This document shows, one piece after another, positions 43,049 to 53,700 of a stretch of 64,000 bases of DNA; positions within the stretch are counted from its first letter, which is position 1, and each line of letters opens with the position of its first letter. The stretch lies in contig JAFQJE010000001.1 in assembly GCA_017415145.1 (NCBI GenBank), positions 1-64,000 on the forward strand, written 5' to 3'. A program made the position numbers and the translations under genes. The notes below the pieces were generated by a model, which saw only the letters and a program-made list of their open reading frames with translations, did no database searches and was not told the DNA's origin. Source of the DNA: Clostridia bacterium (lineage in GTDB: Bacteria > Bacillota > Clostridia > UBA1381 > UBA9506).

Positions 43049-44473
43049 ATGGGCGGTTTTTTTGGAGCAGTCAGTAAAAGAAGTGCAATAGGCGACGTAT
43101 TCTTTGGAACTGACTACCACTCACACTTAGGAACAAGACGAGGCGGTATCGCAGCATTCGACGAAAACATTGGTCTTCAACGTGATATCCATAATATTGA
43201 AAACACACCATTTCGCACAAAATTCCACGACGTGTTTGACGATATGCACGGAAATTCTGCAATAGGTTGTATCAGCGGCAACGACCCGCAACCTCTTTTA
43301 ATCCGTTCTAATGTGGGAACTTATGCCATAGCACTTGTGGGCATAGTAAATAACGCAGAGGAATTAATCGAAAAATATTTACTGACCGACGGCGGACACT
43401 TCGGCGTAATGACAGGCGGCAAGGTAAATTCAGTTGAGCTTGTGGCATCCCTTATTAACCAAAAGGACAATTTCGTCGACGGCATAAAATTTGCACAGAG
43501 CGTTATTGTAGGTTCTGCCTCAATTCTCATACTAAAGAACAACGGCAATATTATTGCTGCCCGTGACAAATTTGGCAGACACCCTGTACAAATAGGCAAA
43601 AACGACGAGGGCTTTGCGGTTTCCTTTGAATCCTTCGCATACAAAAAGCTTGATTATGCCGACTACAAAGAATTAGGACCGGGCGAAATTGTAGAACTCA
43701 CAGCCGAAACTCTCACACAGCTTGCTCCTCCTGAAAAAGATATGAAGATATGTGCATTCCTTTGGAGCTACTACGGTTACCCCACCTCAAATTACGAGGG
43801 CATCAATGTGGAGGTAATGAGATGCAGAAACGGCCGCATCATGGCACGAAACGATAAGGCTTTAAAAAATGCAGAGGACTTAGATTATGTCAGTGGCGTT
43901 CCTGATTCAGGTACACCACACGCAATAGGATATGCTAATGAATCGGGTGTTCCTTTTGCAAGACCCTTTATTAAGTATACTCCCACCTGGCCAAGGAGCT
44001 TCTTGCCTCCAAGCCAGGCAGACAGAAATAAAATAGCAAAGATGAAGCAAATTCCCGTACACGAACTCATCGAGGATAAAAAACTGCTTTTTGTTGACGA
44101 CTCGATAGTTCGCGGCACACAGCTTAAAGAAACGGTAGACTTTCTCTACGACAACGGAGCAAAAGAGGTTCATATGCGTTCCGCTTGTCCTCCCATTATG
44201 CACAAGTGCAAGTACCTTGATTTTACAAACGTCAAGAACGAAACTGACTTAATAGCAAGACGCACAGTTTTAGAGCTTGAGGGCGAAGAGGGACTTAACC
44301 ACCTGGACGAATACAGCGACGGAACTACCGAACGAGGCAAAGCGTTGAGGGACGCAATATGCAAAAAACTCAACTTTGCATCTTTAGACTTCCAGTCGTT
44401 AGACGGTCTTATAGAAGCAATCGGCATCGACAGATGCAAACTTTGCACATATTGTTGGAACGGAAAAGAATAG
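43049..44473 (+). CDS. purF: PurF-like amidophosphoribosyltransferase without the catalytic cysteine
   Basis: 474 aa. The phosphoribosyltransferase half is intact: PRPP loop LLFVDDSIVRGTQ at 346-358, SGVPDSGTPHAIGYANESG and the Fe-S-type cysteines C235, C387, C463, C466. The glutaminase half is not: the nucleophile Cys that must follow Met (MCGVFG/MCGFFG in PurF) is Gly (MGGFFGAVSK), and the oxyanion motif AHNGNLVN reads ALVGIVNN. HSHLGTRRGGIAAFD is otherwise normal. The start is fixed by AAAGGAG 7 nt upstream. It may use free ammonia, another glutaminase, or be a regulatory paralogue; no other purF is in the window. Confidence 0.9.
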   Translation: MGGFFGAVSKRSAIGDVFFGTDYHSHLGTRRGGIAAFDENIGLQRDIHNIENTPFRTKFHDVFDDMHGNSAIGCISGNDPQPLLIRSNVGTYAIALVGIVNNAEELIEKYLLTDGGHFGVMTGGKVNSVELVASLINQKDNFVDGIKFAQSVIVGSASILILKNNGNIIAARDKFGRHPVQIGKNDEGFAVSFESFAYKKLDYADYKELGPGEIVELTAETLTQLAPPEKDMKICAFLWSYYGYPTSNYEGINVEVMRCRNGRIMARNDKALKNAEDLDYVSGVPDSGTPHAIGYANESGVPFARPFIKYTPTWPRSFLPPSQADRNKIAKMKQIPVHELIEDKKLLFVDDSIVRGTQLKETVDFLYDNGAKEVHMRSACPPIMHKCKYLDFTNVKNETDLIARRTVLELEGEEGLNHLDEYSDGTTERGKALRDAICKKLNFASLDFQSLDGLIEAIGIDRCKLCTYCWNGKE

Positions 44474-44503
44474 GCACAAGCCTAAACGAAAGGACGAAAT
44501 ATT

Positions 44504-45547
44504 ATGCATTCAAATTCAAAATCAGACAGCTATGCAGCAGCAGGTGTTGATATCACCGCAGGCTACAACGCTGTAAAACTTATGAAAAAACACGTAGAAA
44601 GAACAATGAACGAAGGCGTTATGACGGATATCGGCGGCTTCGGTGGTCTTTTCTTACCCAATATTTCAGGAATGAAGGAACCCGTTTTAGTTTCTGGCAC
44701 AGACGGCGTTGGCACAAAGTTAAAGCTTGCTTTTTTATTGGACAAGCACGACTCAGTTGGTATTGACTGCGTTGCAATGTGTGTAAACGACATTATCTGC
44801 TGCGGTGCAAAACCTTTGTTCTTCTTGGACTACATTGCGTGCGGTAAGAATGTTCCTGAAAAAATTGCAGATATCGTTGCAGGTGTAGCTGAGGGTTGCG
44901 TTCAGTCAGGTGCTGCATTAATCGGCGGCGAAACTGCTGAAATGCCGGGATTTTACCCCATTGACGAATATGACCTTGCAGGTTTCTCTGTAGGTATAGT
45001 TGATAAAGAAAAAATCGTAAACAACAAAACAATCACAGAGGGCGACGTAATCATTGCACTTCCCTCTTCAGGCGTTCATTCAAACGGTTTTTCATTGGTG
45101 CGTAAAGTATTTGATGTAGAAAAAGCAGACATCAAATCACCCGTTGAAGCTTTAGGGGGCAAATCAATAGGCGAAACCTTACTCACACCCACAAAAATTT
45201 ATGTAAAGCCCATGCTCGCACTCTTTGACGAGGTTACAGTAAAGGCTGTATCTCACATCACAGGCGGCGGTTTCTACGAAAATATTCCGAGATCACTTCC
45301 CGAAGGATATTCTGCTAAAATCAAAAAGTCAGATGTTCGCATTCTTCCTATCTTCAAGCTTTTGGAAGAAGTGGGCAACATCCCCGAGCGTGATATGTTC
45401 AACACCTTTAACATGGGCGTTGGTATGAGTGTTGTTGTTGCAAAAGAAGATGCAGAAAAAGCATTAGAAATCTTAAAGAATAACGGCGAAGATGCTTATA
45501 TCCTAGGAGAAGTTGTTAAAGATTCAGAAGGTGTAATCTTATGGTAA
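44504..45547 (+). CDS. purM: Phosphoribosylformylglycinamidine cyclo-ligase (AIR synthetase)
   Basis: 347 aa. ATP-dependent closure of the imidazole ring. Typical: [60 protein letters not shown], and [20 protein letters not shown]. It overlaps purN by 7 nt. Part of the same PurM/PurL/SelD superfamily as PurL. Confidence 0.97.
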   Translation: MHSNSKSDSYAAAGVDITAGYNAVKLMKKHVERTMNEGVMTDIGGFGGLFLPNISGMKEPVLVSGTDGVGTKLKLAFLLDKHDSVGIDCVAMCVNDIICCGAKPLFFLDYIACGKNVPEKIADIVAGVAEGCVQSGAALIGGETAEMPGFYPIDEYDLAGFSVGIVDKEKIVNNKTITEGDVIIALPSSGVHSNGFSLVRKVFDVEKADIKSPVEALGGKSIGETLLTPTKIYVKPMLALFDEVTVKAVSHITGGGFYENIPRSLPEGYSAKIKKSDVRILPIFKLLEEVGNIPERDMFNTFNMGVGMSVVVAKEDAEKALEILKNNGEDAYILGEVVKDSEGVILW

Positions 45548-46134
45548 AGGCAAAAATTGCAGTTTTAGTTTCAGGCGGCGGGACAAACCTTCAGGCGTTA
45601 ATTGATGCCGAAAAATCAGGTATCATCGTTAGCGGCGAAATCATGCTTGTTATTTCAAATAATGAAAACGCCTATGCCCTAACTCGTGCAAAAAACAATA
45701 ATATTGCCACAGCTTACATTCCGTCAAAAGCACCCGACTTTGAAACACAACTTATAAAAATTTTGAAGGACAATGACATAGATATCATTATCCTTGCAGG
45801 CTTTATGAAGATTTTAAGTGGTGACTTTACCAAAACTTTTGAAAACAGAATTATAAACGTGCACCCATCATTAATTCCGTCATTTTGCGGAAAAGGCTTT
45901 TATGGCTTAAAGGTACACGAAGAAGCCTTAAAATACGGCGTTAAAGTAACAGGTGCAACTGTCCATTTTGTAAACGAAATCCCTGACGGTGGAAATATTA
46001 TTTTACAAAAGGCAGTTTATATTGAAGAAGGCGACACCCCCGAAATTCTTCAGAAACGTGTAATGGAGCAGGCAGAATGGAAAATTTTACCCCAGGCAGC
46101 AGAGCTTCTTTCACAAAAATATATCAAGGAGTAA
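45541..46134 (+). CDS. purN: Phosphoribosylglycinamide formyltransferase
   Basis: 197 aa. Uses 10-formyl-THF to formylate [19 protein letters not shown] at the start and the catalytic block [20 protein letters not shown] with [16 protein letters not shown] place the Asn-His-Asp residues. Overlaps purM by 7 nt. One of two folate-dependent steps in this operon. Confidence 0.96.
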   Translation: MVKAKIAVLVSGGGTNLQALIDAEKSGIIVSGEIMLVISNNENAYALTRAKNNNIATAYIPSKAPDFETQLIKILKDNDIDIIILAGFMKILSGDFTKTFENRIINVHPSLIPSFCGKGFYGLKVHEEALKYGVKVTGATVHFVNEIPDGGNIILQKAVYIEEGDTPEILQKRVMEQAEWKILPQAAELLSQKYIKE

Positions 46135-46138
46135 TATA

Positions 46139-46861
46139 ATGAACGTATATAAAATTGACAGTCTTGCTGACATTTTAGCAAACAACACATACCCCGGCCG
46201 TGGTATTGTTGTAGGTAAAACACCCGACGGCACACGTGCTGCTATTGCCTACTTTATTATGGGCAGAAGCGAAAACTCAAGAAACAGAATTTTTAAAGAA
46301 GAGGGCGAAAATGTTACAATCTACCCCCACGACCCAAGCAAAGTGGAAGACCCCTCATTAATCATATACTCTCCTATCAAGGTTTGGGAGAACAAAACAA
46401 TTGTTACAAACGGTGACCAGACAGATACGGTCTATGACTTTATAAAGAATGGCAAGACATTTGAAGAGGCACTCAAAACTCGCGAATTTGAGCCTGACGC
46501 TCCCAACTTCACACCCAGAATTTCAGCTATGCTCACATTTGATGAAAGCTACACATACAAAATGAGCATTTTAAAGAGTGCAGACGAGACAGGCTCTGCT
46601 TGTAACAGATACACATACTGTTATAACTCAATAGCAGGCCTCGGTCATTTCATCCATACTTATAACTGTGACGGCAACCCCATCCCCACATTTACAGGCG
46701 AACCGGAGCGAGTGGCAATTTTGGATGATATTGATGCTTTTACAGATATGATCTGGACAAACTTAAACAAAGACAACAAGATTTCTCTCTATGTTCGCTA
46801 CATCGACTTAGCGACAGGCGAGGTAGAAAACAGAATGATAAACGGAAAGGAAATCGGCTGA
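46139..46861 (+). CDS. IMP cyclohydrolase, archaeal PurO-like
   Basis: 240 aa. It shows the PurO family pattern: YPGRGIVVGKTPDGTRAAIA followed by MGRSENSRNR, and NFTPRISAM...AGLGHFIHTYNCDG. It should convert FAICAR to IMP, the last step of the pathway, which in most bacteria is done by the N-terminal domain of PurH. It is followed by a PurH-type transformylase that has no such domain, so the two genes together replace PurH. RBS AAGGAG; one-base overlap with the next gene. Confidence 0.88.
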   Translation: MNVYKIDSLADILANNTYPGRGIVVGKTPDGTRAAIAYFIMGRSENSRNRIFKEEGENVTIYPHDPSKVEDPSLIIYSPIKVWENKTIVTNGDQTDTVYDFIKNGKTFEEALKTREFEPDAPNFTPRISAMLTFDESYTYKMSILKSADETGSACNRYTYCYNSIAGLGHFIHTYNCDGNPIPTFTGEPERVAILDDIDAFTDMIWTNLNKDNKISLYVRYIDLATGEVENRMINGKEIG

Positions 46862-48048
46862 TGAAAGAATTTGAATTAAAATACGGCTGTAACCCTAATC
46901 AGAAGCCTTCAAAGATATATATGGAAGACGGTAATGAGCTCCCCATAGAAATCTTAAACGGCAGACCCGGTTACATTAACTTCTTAGATGCGTTTAACAG
47001 CTGGCAGTTGGTTCGTGATTTAAAAGAAGCCTTAGGATTACCTTGTGCTACATCATTTAAACACGTATCACCCACATCAGCAGCTTTAGGACTTCCCATG
47101 AGCGATAAATTAAAGAAAGCTTGCTTCGTAGACGATATTGAGGGACTTGATGAATCTCCCCTGGCTTTGGCTTATGCTCGAGCAAGAGGCACAGACAGAA
47201 TGAGTTCATTCGGTGACTGGATTGCTTTATCTGACAAATGCGACGTAACAACCGCTAAAATTATCGCGCGAGAAGTATCAGACGGTGTTATCGCACCGGA
47301 TTTTGATGATGAAGCTTTAGAAATCTTGAAGGGCAAGAAAAAAGGTGCATACAACGTAATTAAAATTGACCCCGATTTTGTCCCTGCTCCCATTGAGAAA
47401 AAACAGGTTTTTGGTATTACATTTGAACAGGGAAGAAACAACTTTGAGATAAATAAAGAACTTTTATCAGAAATCGTTACAGAGAACAAAAACTTACCAG
47501 AGTCAGCTGTACGTGATTTGATAATTTCTTTAATCACTTTAAAATACACACAGTCAAACTCGGTTTGCTTTGCGGTAGGCGGTCAGGCAATCGGTGTAGG
47601 TGCAGGCCAGCAGTCAAGAATTCACTGTACCCGCTTAGCAGGTCAAAAAGCGGACAACTGGCACTTACGCCAGAGCGACAAGGTTTTAAACCTTCCCTTC
47701 CGCGATGACTTAAAGCGTGCCGACAGGGATAACTGCATTGACTTATACATTTCAGACACCGATTCAGAAGACGTTTTAGCTGAGGGCAAGTGGCAGTACT
47801 ACTTCACCGAAAAACCTGCTGAATTTACAAAAGAAGAAAAGCGCGCTTACTTAGATTCAATTTCAGGTGTATCTGTTGGTTCTGACGCATTCTTCCCCTT
47901 TGGCGACAATGTAGAGCGAGCTGCTAAAAGTGGCGTAACTTACATTGCACAGCCTGGCGGCTCAATCCGTGACGACAATGTAATCGAAACATGTAATAAC
48001 CATGGTATGGTAATGGCATTTACTAAAATGCGTTTATTCCACCACTAG
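46861..48048 (+). CDS. AICAR formyltransferase, stand-alone (PurH C-terminal type)
   Basis: 395 aa. Transfers the formyl group from 10-formyl-THF to AICAR. Matches the AICARFT half of Pur[81 protein letters not shown] and [20 protein letters not shown]. The K-H pair of the catalytic motif SFKHVSP is kept. The MGS-like IMP cyclohydrolase domain is missing; the preceding gene supplies that step. Confidence 0.93.
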   Translation: MKEFELKYGCNPNQKPSKIYMEDGNELPIEILNGRPGYINFLDAFNSWQLVRDLKEALGLPCATSFKHVSPTSAALGLPMSDKLKKACFVDDIEGLDESPLALAYARARGTDRMSSFGDWIALSDKCDVTTAKIIAREVSDGVIAPDFDDEALEILKGKKKGAYNVIKIDPDFVPAPIEKKQVFGITFEQGRNNFEINKELLSEIVTENKNLPESAVRDLIISLITLKYTQSNSVCFAVGGQAIGVGAGQQSRIHCTRLAGQKADNWHLRQSDKVLNLPFRDDLKRADRDNCIDLYISDTDSEDVLAEGKWQYYFTEKPAEFTKEEKRAYLDSISGVSVGSDAFFPFGDNVERAAKSGVTYIAQPGGSIRDDNVIETCNNHGMVMAFTKMRLFHH

Positions 48049-48064
48049 AACTAGGAGGTTTGAA

Positions 48065-49303
48065 ATGTCCAACTTTTTTGAAAAATTAAACGACTTTGAT
48101 CGTGAGGTTTACGCTGCCTGTGACAGAGAATTAAAACGTCAGCAGCATAACATTGAACTTATCGCATCAGAAAACATCGTATCAGAAGCAGTATTGCTTG
48201 CTGCAGGCGGTGTTTTAACCAATAAATACGCAGAAGGCTATCCCGGCAAACGTTATTATGGCGGTTGCGTACACGTAGACGAAGTAGAAGAGATCGCAAG
48301 ACAGAGAGCTTGTAAACTCTTTGGTGCAGACCACGCAAACGTTCAACCCCACAGTGGTGCAAACGCTAATTTAGCGGTTTTCTTTGCACTCTTAACACCT
48401 GGTGACACAGTAATGGGTATGAACCTTGCACACGGTGGTCACCTCTCACATGGTAGCCCTGTAAACATTTCAGGTAAATACTTCAATATTGTCCCCTACG
48501 GCGTTGACGACGAAACTGGTATGATTGACTACGATGAAATGGAAAGAATTGCAAAAGAGTGCAAACCTAAGTTAATCGTATCAGGAGCATCAGCGTACTC
48601 AAGAACAATTGATTTTGAAAGAATCCGCAAAATCTGTGATGAAGTTGGCGCATATATGATGGTAGACATCGCCCACATTGCAGGTTTAGTTGCGGCAGGT
48701 CTGCATCCCAGTCCGGTACCTTACGCTGACGTTGTTACCACAACAACACATAAGACACTCCGCGGTCCCCGTGGCGGTCTTATCATGTGCAAGGAAGAGC
48801 TGGCACAAAAAATCGACAAAGCAATCTTCCCCGGTATTCAGGGCGGACCTTTGATGCACATCATCACAGCAAAAGCCGTAGCATTTGGTGAGGCGTTAAA
48901 ACCTGAATTCCGTGATTATCAGGCTCAGGTTATAAAGAATGCAAAAGCGTTGAGTGATGCTTTGATTGCTGAAGGTTTTAACATAGTTTCAGGCGGTACA
49001 GATAACCACTTAATGTTATTAGACCTTCGCCCCTTTAACTTAACAGGTAAAGAAATGGAACACCGCTTAGACGAGGTTCACATTACAGCTAATAAAAATA
49101 CTATCCCCAATGACCCTCAGAGTCCCTTTGTTACAAGCGGCGTAAGAATAGGTACACCTGCCGTTACAACAAGAGGCTTCCGTGAGGAAGAAATGAAGAA
49201 AATCGCTCATTGGATAAGACTTGTTGCTGAAGACTTTGAGGGCAATAAAGAAAAGGTATCAGCAGAAGTAATGACACTTTGTGAAAACTTCCCCATTTAC
49301 TAA
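48065..49303 (+). CDS. glyA: Serine hydroxymethyltransferase
   Basis: 412 aa PLP enzyme that makes glycine and 5,10-methylene-THF from serine. PLP lysine in [17 protein letters not shown]; substrate/folate residues in [13 protein letters not shown] and [15 protein letters not shown]. In this operon it supplies glycine for GAR formation and the one-carbon units for PurN and the AICAR transformylase. RBS AGGAGG. Confidence 0.97.
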   Translation: MSNFFEKLNDFDREVYAACDRELKRQQHNIELIASENIVSEAVLLAAGGVLTNKYAEGYPGKRYYGGCVHVDEVEEIARQRACKLFGADHANVQPHSGANANLAVFFALLTPGDTVMGMNLAHGGHLSHGSPVNISGKYFNIVPYGVDDETGMIDYDEMERIAKECKPKLIVSGASAYSRTIDFERIRKICDEVGAYMMVDIAHIAGLVAAGLHPSPVPYADVVTTTTHKTLRGPRGGLIMCKEELAQKIDKAIFPGIQGGPLMHIITAKAVAFGEALKPEFRDYQAQVIKNAKALSDALIAEGFNIVSGGTDNHLMLLDLRPFNLTGKEMEHRLDEVHITANKNTIPNDPQSPFVTSGVRIGTPAVTTRGFREEEMKKIAHWIRLVAEDFEGNKEKVSAEVMTLCENFPIY

Positions 49304-49324
49304 TACAGAAAGGTATCGACTTCT

Positions 49325-50590
49325 ATGAAAATAATGGTTGTAGGCGGCGGCGGCCGCGAGCATACAATAATCAAAAAATTAAAAGAAAACAAAGAAATTA
49401 CCGAAATCTTTGCACTTCCCGGCAATGGCGGTATAGCAGCAGATGCTACTTGCGTTGACATCGGCGCAAAAGACATCGCCGCCATTGTAGAATTTGCAAA
49501 GGAAAAGGGTATTGATTTTGCCGTAGTTGCTCCTGATGACCCACTGGTTTTAGGTGCAGTTGACGCACTTAGTGATGCCGGTATCCCCTGCTTTGGACCA
49601 TCTAAGGCGGCTGCTGAAATTGAGGGCAGTAAGGTATTTTCTAAAAACCTTATGAAAAAGTACGGCATCCCCACAGCAGAGTATGAAGTATTTACAGAAA
49701 TGGATGCAGCTTTAGAATATTTAAAAACAGCTCCCATCCCCACAGTTATCAAAGCAGACGGTTTAGCTTTAGGTAAGGGCGTAATCATCGCAGAAACAAG
49801 AGACGCTGCATACGATGCTGTTAAATCCATGATGGAAGATAAAGTTTTCGGTGCATCAGGCTCAAGAATCGTAATCGAAGAATTTTTGACAGGTCCTGAG
49901 GTTTCAGTTCTTTCATTTACAGATGGTAAGTCAATCGTACCTATGGTTTCATCAATGGACCATAAACGTGCACTCGACGGAGATTGCGGCCTTAACACAG
50001 GCGGTATGGGTACGATTGCCCCCAACCCCTACTATACAGATGATATCGCGAAAGAATGTATGGAAAAGATTTTCTTACCTACAATCAATGCAATGAATGC
50101 AGAGGGAAGAAAGTTTAAGGGGTGCTTGTACTTCGGTCTTATGCTTACACCTAACGGCCCCAAAGTAATCGAATACAACTGCCGATTCGGCGACCCCGAA
50201 ACACAGGTAGTACTTCCTTTACTTGAAACCGACCTTTTAACCATTATGAAAGCAGTAGAGTCAGAAACCTTAGCTGACTTGGATATTAAATTCTCAAAGG
50301 GTGCTGCGGCGTGTGTCGTTATGGCATCAAAAGGTTATCCTGAACATTATGAAAAGGGCTTTGAAATCACAGTAGATGAGACTTGTGAAGCTGAAGTTTT
50401 CGTTGCAGGTGCAGTTCTTCGTGACGGCAAGCTCTTAACCTCAGGCGGCAGAGTTTTGGGCGTTGTAGCAACCGCTGATAACCTGGAAAACGCACTGACT
50501 AAAGCATACAAGGAAGTTGAAAAAGTGCATTTTGATAATGCTTTTTACCGCCACGACATCGGCAAACGTGCATTAGACGCTTTAAAATAA
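49325..50590 (+). CDS. purD: Phosphoribosylamine-glycine ligase
   Basis: 421 aa ATP-grasp ligase that forms GAR. Motifs: MVVGGGGREHTIIKKL, GPSKAAAEIEGSKVFSKNLM, PTVIKADGLALGKGVIIAE, HKRALDGDCGLNTGGMG and EYNCRFGDPETQVVLPLL. Full length. A terminator-like hairpin lies between it and purL. Confidence 0.97.
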   Translation: MKIMVVGGGGREHTIIKKLKENKEITEIFALPGNGGIAADATCVDIGAKDIAAIVEFAKEKGIDFAVVAPDDPLVLGAVDALSDAGIPCFGPSKAAAEIEGSKVFSKNLMKKYGIPTAEYEVFTEMDAALEYLKTAPIPTVIKADGLALGKGVIIAETRDAAYDAVKSMMEDKVFGASGSRIVIEEFLTGPEVSVLSFTDGKSIVPMVSSMDHKRALDGDCGLNTGGMGTIAPNPYYTDDIAKECMEKIFLPTINAMNAEGRKFKGCLYFGLMLTPNGPKVIEYNCRFGDPETQVVLPLLETDLLTIMKAVESETLADLDIKFSKGAAACVVMASKGYPEHYEKGFEITVDETCEAEVFVAGAVLRDGKLLTSGGRVLGVVATADNLENALTKAYKEVEKVHFDNAFYRHDIGKRALDALK

Positions 50591-50650
50591 AAAAGTCGCC
50601 TTCGGCAATTAGCGTTCGCTTCGCTCACAATTTTAAAGGTAGACTTTTTT
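50591..50650 (+). terminator. Terminator-like hairpin between purD and purL
   Basis: AAAAGTC (50591-50597) with CCTT (50599-50602) pairs with AAGG (50636-50639) and GACTTTT (50642-50648); TTTTTT overlaps the 3' arm. The loop holds a GC-rich stretch around TAGCGTTCGCTTCGCTC (50610-50626) unlike the neighbouring DNA. It may reduce readthrough into purL or act in mRNA processing. Confidence 0.6.
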
Positions 50651-50717
50651 GATTTTTCGTCTTTACAACATAAATGTTGTAATTTCCTACAAATTAATCA
50701 AAGAAAGGCTAAATAAT

Positions 50718-53700
50718 ATGGTTTACAGAGTATATGTAGAAAAGAAAAAAGAACTTGCCAATGAAGCCGCTGCTCTATTCAACGACGCAGTTACACTCCT
50801 TGGTATAAAAAGCTTAAAAGGCGTCCGCCTTTTAAACCGCTACGATGTAGAAAATATCGAAAAAGACCTTTTTGACTACGCCGTTAAGACAGTTTTTTCT
50901 GAGCCTCAGTTAGATATCACAACTGACACAGTTAAAAACTCCGACGGTGCTTATGTTTTTGCAACAGAGTACCTGCCTGGACAGTTTGACCAGAGAGCAG
51001 ACTCTGCGTCACAGTGTATCCAGATTATCTCTCAGGGCGAGCGTCCCGTGGTTCGCTCAGCTAAGGTGTACGCATTAGAGGGAGAGCTTACAGACAGCGA
51101 TATTGAAGCTTTCAAAAAATATGTAATCAACCCCGTTGAATCAAGGGAAGCAACACTTGATACATTTAAAACTTTAAAAACTGACTACGAAATTCCAGAA
51201 AGTGTTGCTACACTGGATGGCTTTACTAAGTTAGACGATAAAGGTCTTGCGGATTTCGTAAAAGATTACGGTCTTGCTATGGATACAGATGACATCAGAT
51301 TCTGTCAGCAGTACTTTATCTCCGAAGACCGTGATCCCACAATCACAGAAATCAGAATGATTGATACTTACTGGTCAGACCACTGCAGACACACCACATT
51401 CTTGACCACAATCGACAGTGTTAAATTTGAGGACGAATTATTGCAGAAAACATATGAAGAATATGTGGAAGTGCGTAAAAAATTAGGAAGAACAAAGCCT
51501 ATAAACCTTATGGATTTGGCTACAATCTCAACTAGATTTTTAAAAGCGACAGGCAAACTTCCCAAGATTGACGAATCAGAAGAAATCAATGCCTGCACAG
51601 TAAAAATTGACGTTGACGTTGAGGGCGAAACTCAGAAGTGGTTGCTTTTATTTAAAAACGAAACTCACAACCACCCCACAGAAATTGAGCCCTTTGGTGG
51701 TGCGGCAACCTGTATCGGCGGTGCAATCCGTGATCCCCTATCAGGACGTGCCTATGTATATTCTGCTATGCGTGTAACAGGTGCTGCTGACCCCTTGAAG
51801 CCTATTTCTGAAACAATGAAGGGTAAACTCCCCCAGAGAAAATTAGTTACAACTGCAGCTGCAGGCTATAGTTCATATGGTAACCAGATTGGTCTTGCTA
51901 CCGGTCAGGTAGACGAAATCTACCACGACGGCTACGTAGCTAAGCGTATGGAAATTGGTGCCGTTGTAGGTGCTGCTCCCGCTGAAAATGTTCGCCGTGA
52001 AGTTCCTGCCCCCGGTGATGTAGTAATTTTACTTGGTGGAAGAACAGGTAGAGACGGTTGCGGCGGTGCAACAGGCTCTTCAAAGTCACATACATTAGAA
52101 TCTCTTGACGAATGCGGTGCAGAAGTACAGAAGGGTAACGCACCTGAAGAAAGAAAGCTCCAGAGATTATTCAGAAATAAGGAAGCATCACTCCTTATCA
52201 AGCGTTGCAACGACTTTGGTGCAGGCGGTGTATCAGTTGCTATCGGCGAGCTTGCTGATGGACTTGATATTGATTTAAATGCAGTTCCCAAAAAATATGA
52301 CGGGTTAGACGGCACAGAGCTTGCGATTTCTGAATCTCAGGAAAGAATGGCAGTTGTTGTAGAGGCAAAAGATGTAGAAAAGTTTATGACGTTGGCAGCC
52401 AGCGAAAACTTAGAAGCAACAGTGGTAGCTAAAGTTAAAGAAGATGCCCGCCTTACCATGACATGGAACGGCAAGAAAATCTGCGATATTTCCCGTGATT
52501 TCTTAAACTCAAACGGTGCAGAAAAGCACATTGACATTACTCCTGTTGCCCCTGACACATTTAAAAAGGACTACGGAACAGATTTTGCTGCAGAATATAA
52601 AAAGATTGCAGATGACTTAAATATCTGCTCAAAGAGAGGATTATCTGAGCGTTTTGACTCAACAATAGGCGCAGGCTCAGTACTTATGCCCTTTGGTGGC
52701 AGACATCAGTTAACACCTGTTCAGGCTATGGTAAATAAGATTTCTGTTGAAAAGAAAGACACAACAACAGTATCACTTATGGCTTGGGGTTACAATCCCT
52801 TTATAGCAGAAAAGAGCCCCTACCACAGTGCATATCTGGCAGTTGTTGAATCAGTTTCAAAGCTGATTGCAACAGGTGCAGATTTTAATGAAGTATACCT
52901 TACATTCCAGGAATACTTTGAAAAACCATTAAAGGATGGTAAGCGTTGGGGTAAACCCTTGTCAGCTTTACTTGGTGCATTCAAAGCTCAGATGGATTAT
53001 GAAATTGCATCAATAGGCGGTAAGGACTCAATGAGTGGTTCATTCGAAGATATCGACGTTCCGCCCACACTGGTATCCTTTGCAGTTACAACAGATAACA
53101 TCAAAAATATTATCTCGCCTGAATTTAAAAAGGCAGGAAGCAAGGTAGTTCTCTTAAAACCCGATTACGATGAAAATGGCTTGCCCGTATCATCATCTGT
53201 TAAAGAAATTTATGCAACGGTTGCAAGACTCGTTCGCGAAGGCAAAGTACTTGCTGCATACACACCCACCTACGGTGGTGTGGCTGAAGCTGTTATGAAG
53301 ATGTGCTTCGGTAATAAATTAGGCTTTAAATATGCAGATACAGTTGATTATTCTGACATATTCTCATACCGCTATGGTGCATTTGTTTTAGAGCTTACAG
53401 AAGATATCGATTTAGGTATAGCATTGGGTACAACCGCAGAAGAAAAAGTAATTTCTTATAAAGATACAACACTTTGCTTATGTGAACTCTTAGAAATCTA
53501 CGAGAACAAATTAGAGCCCGTATATTCCTGCAACATCACAAAAGAAGTAAAAACTCTCCCTGACCTTGCATACCCCGCAGCAACAGTTGCACCATCTGCT
53601 ATTAAGGTTGCAAAGCCAAAGGTACTGATTCCTGTATTCCCCGGTACAAACTGCGAATACGATTCAGCCAAAGCTGCAGCTCGAGCAGGACTTGACCCTG

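Noticed and set aside
49300-50025. Long open frame opposite purD
   Set aside because: Antisense shadow of a highly conserved gene. It is low-complexity (Ser/Pro/Ala-rich), has no RBS and no family features.
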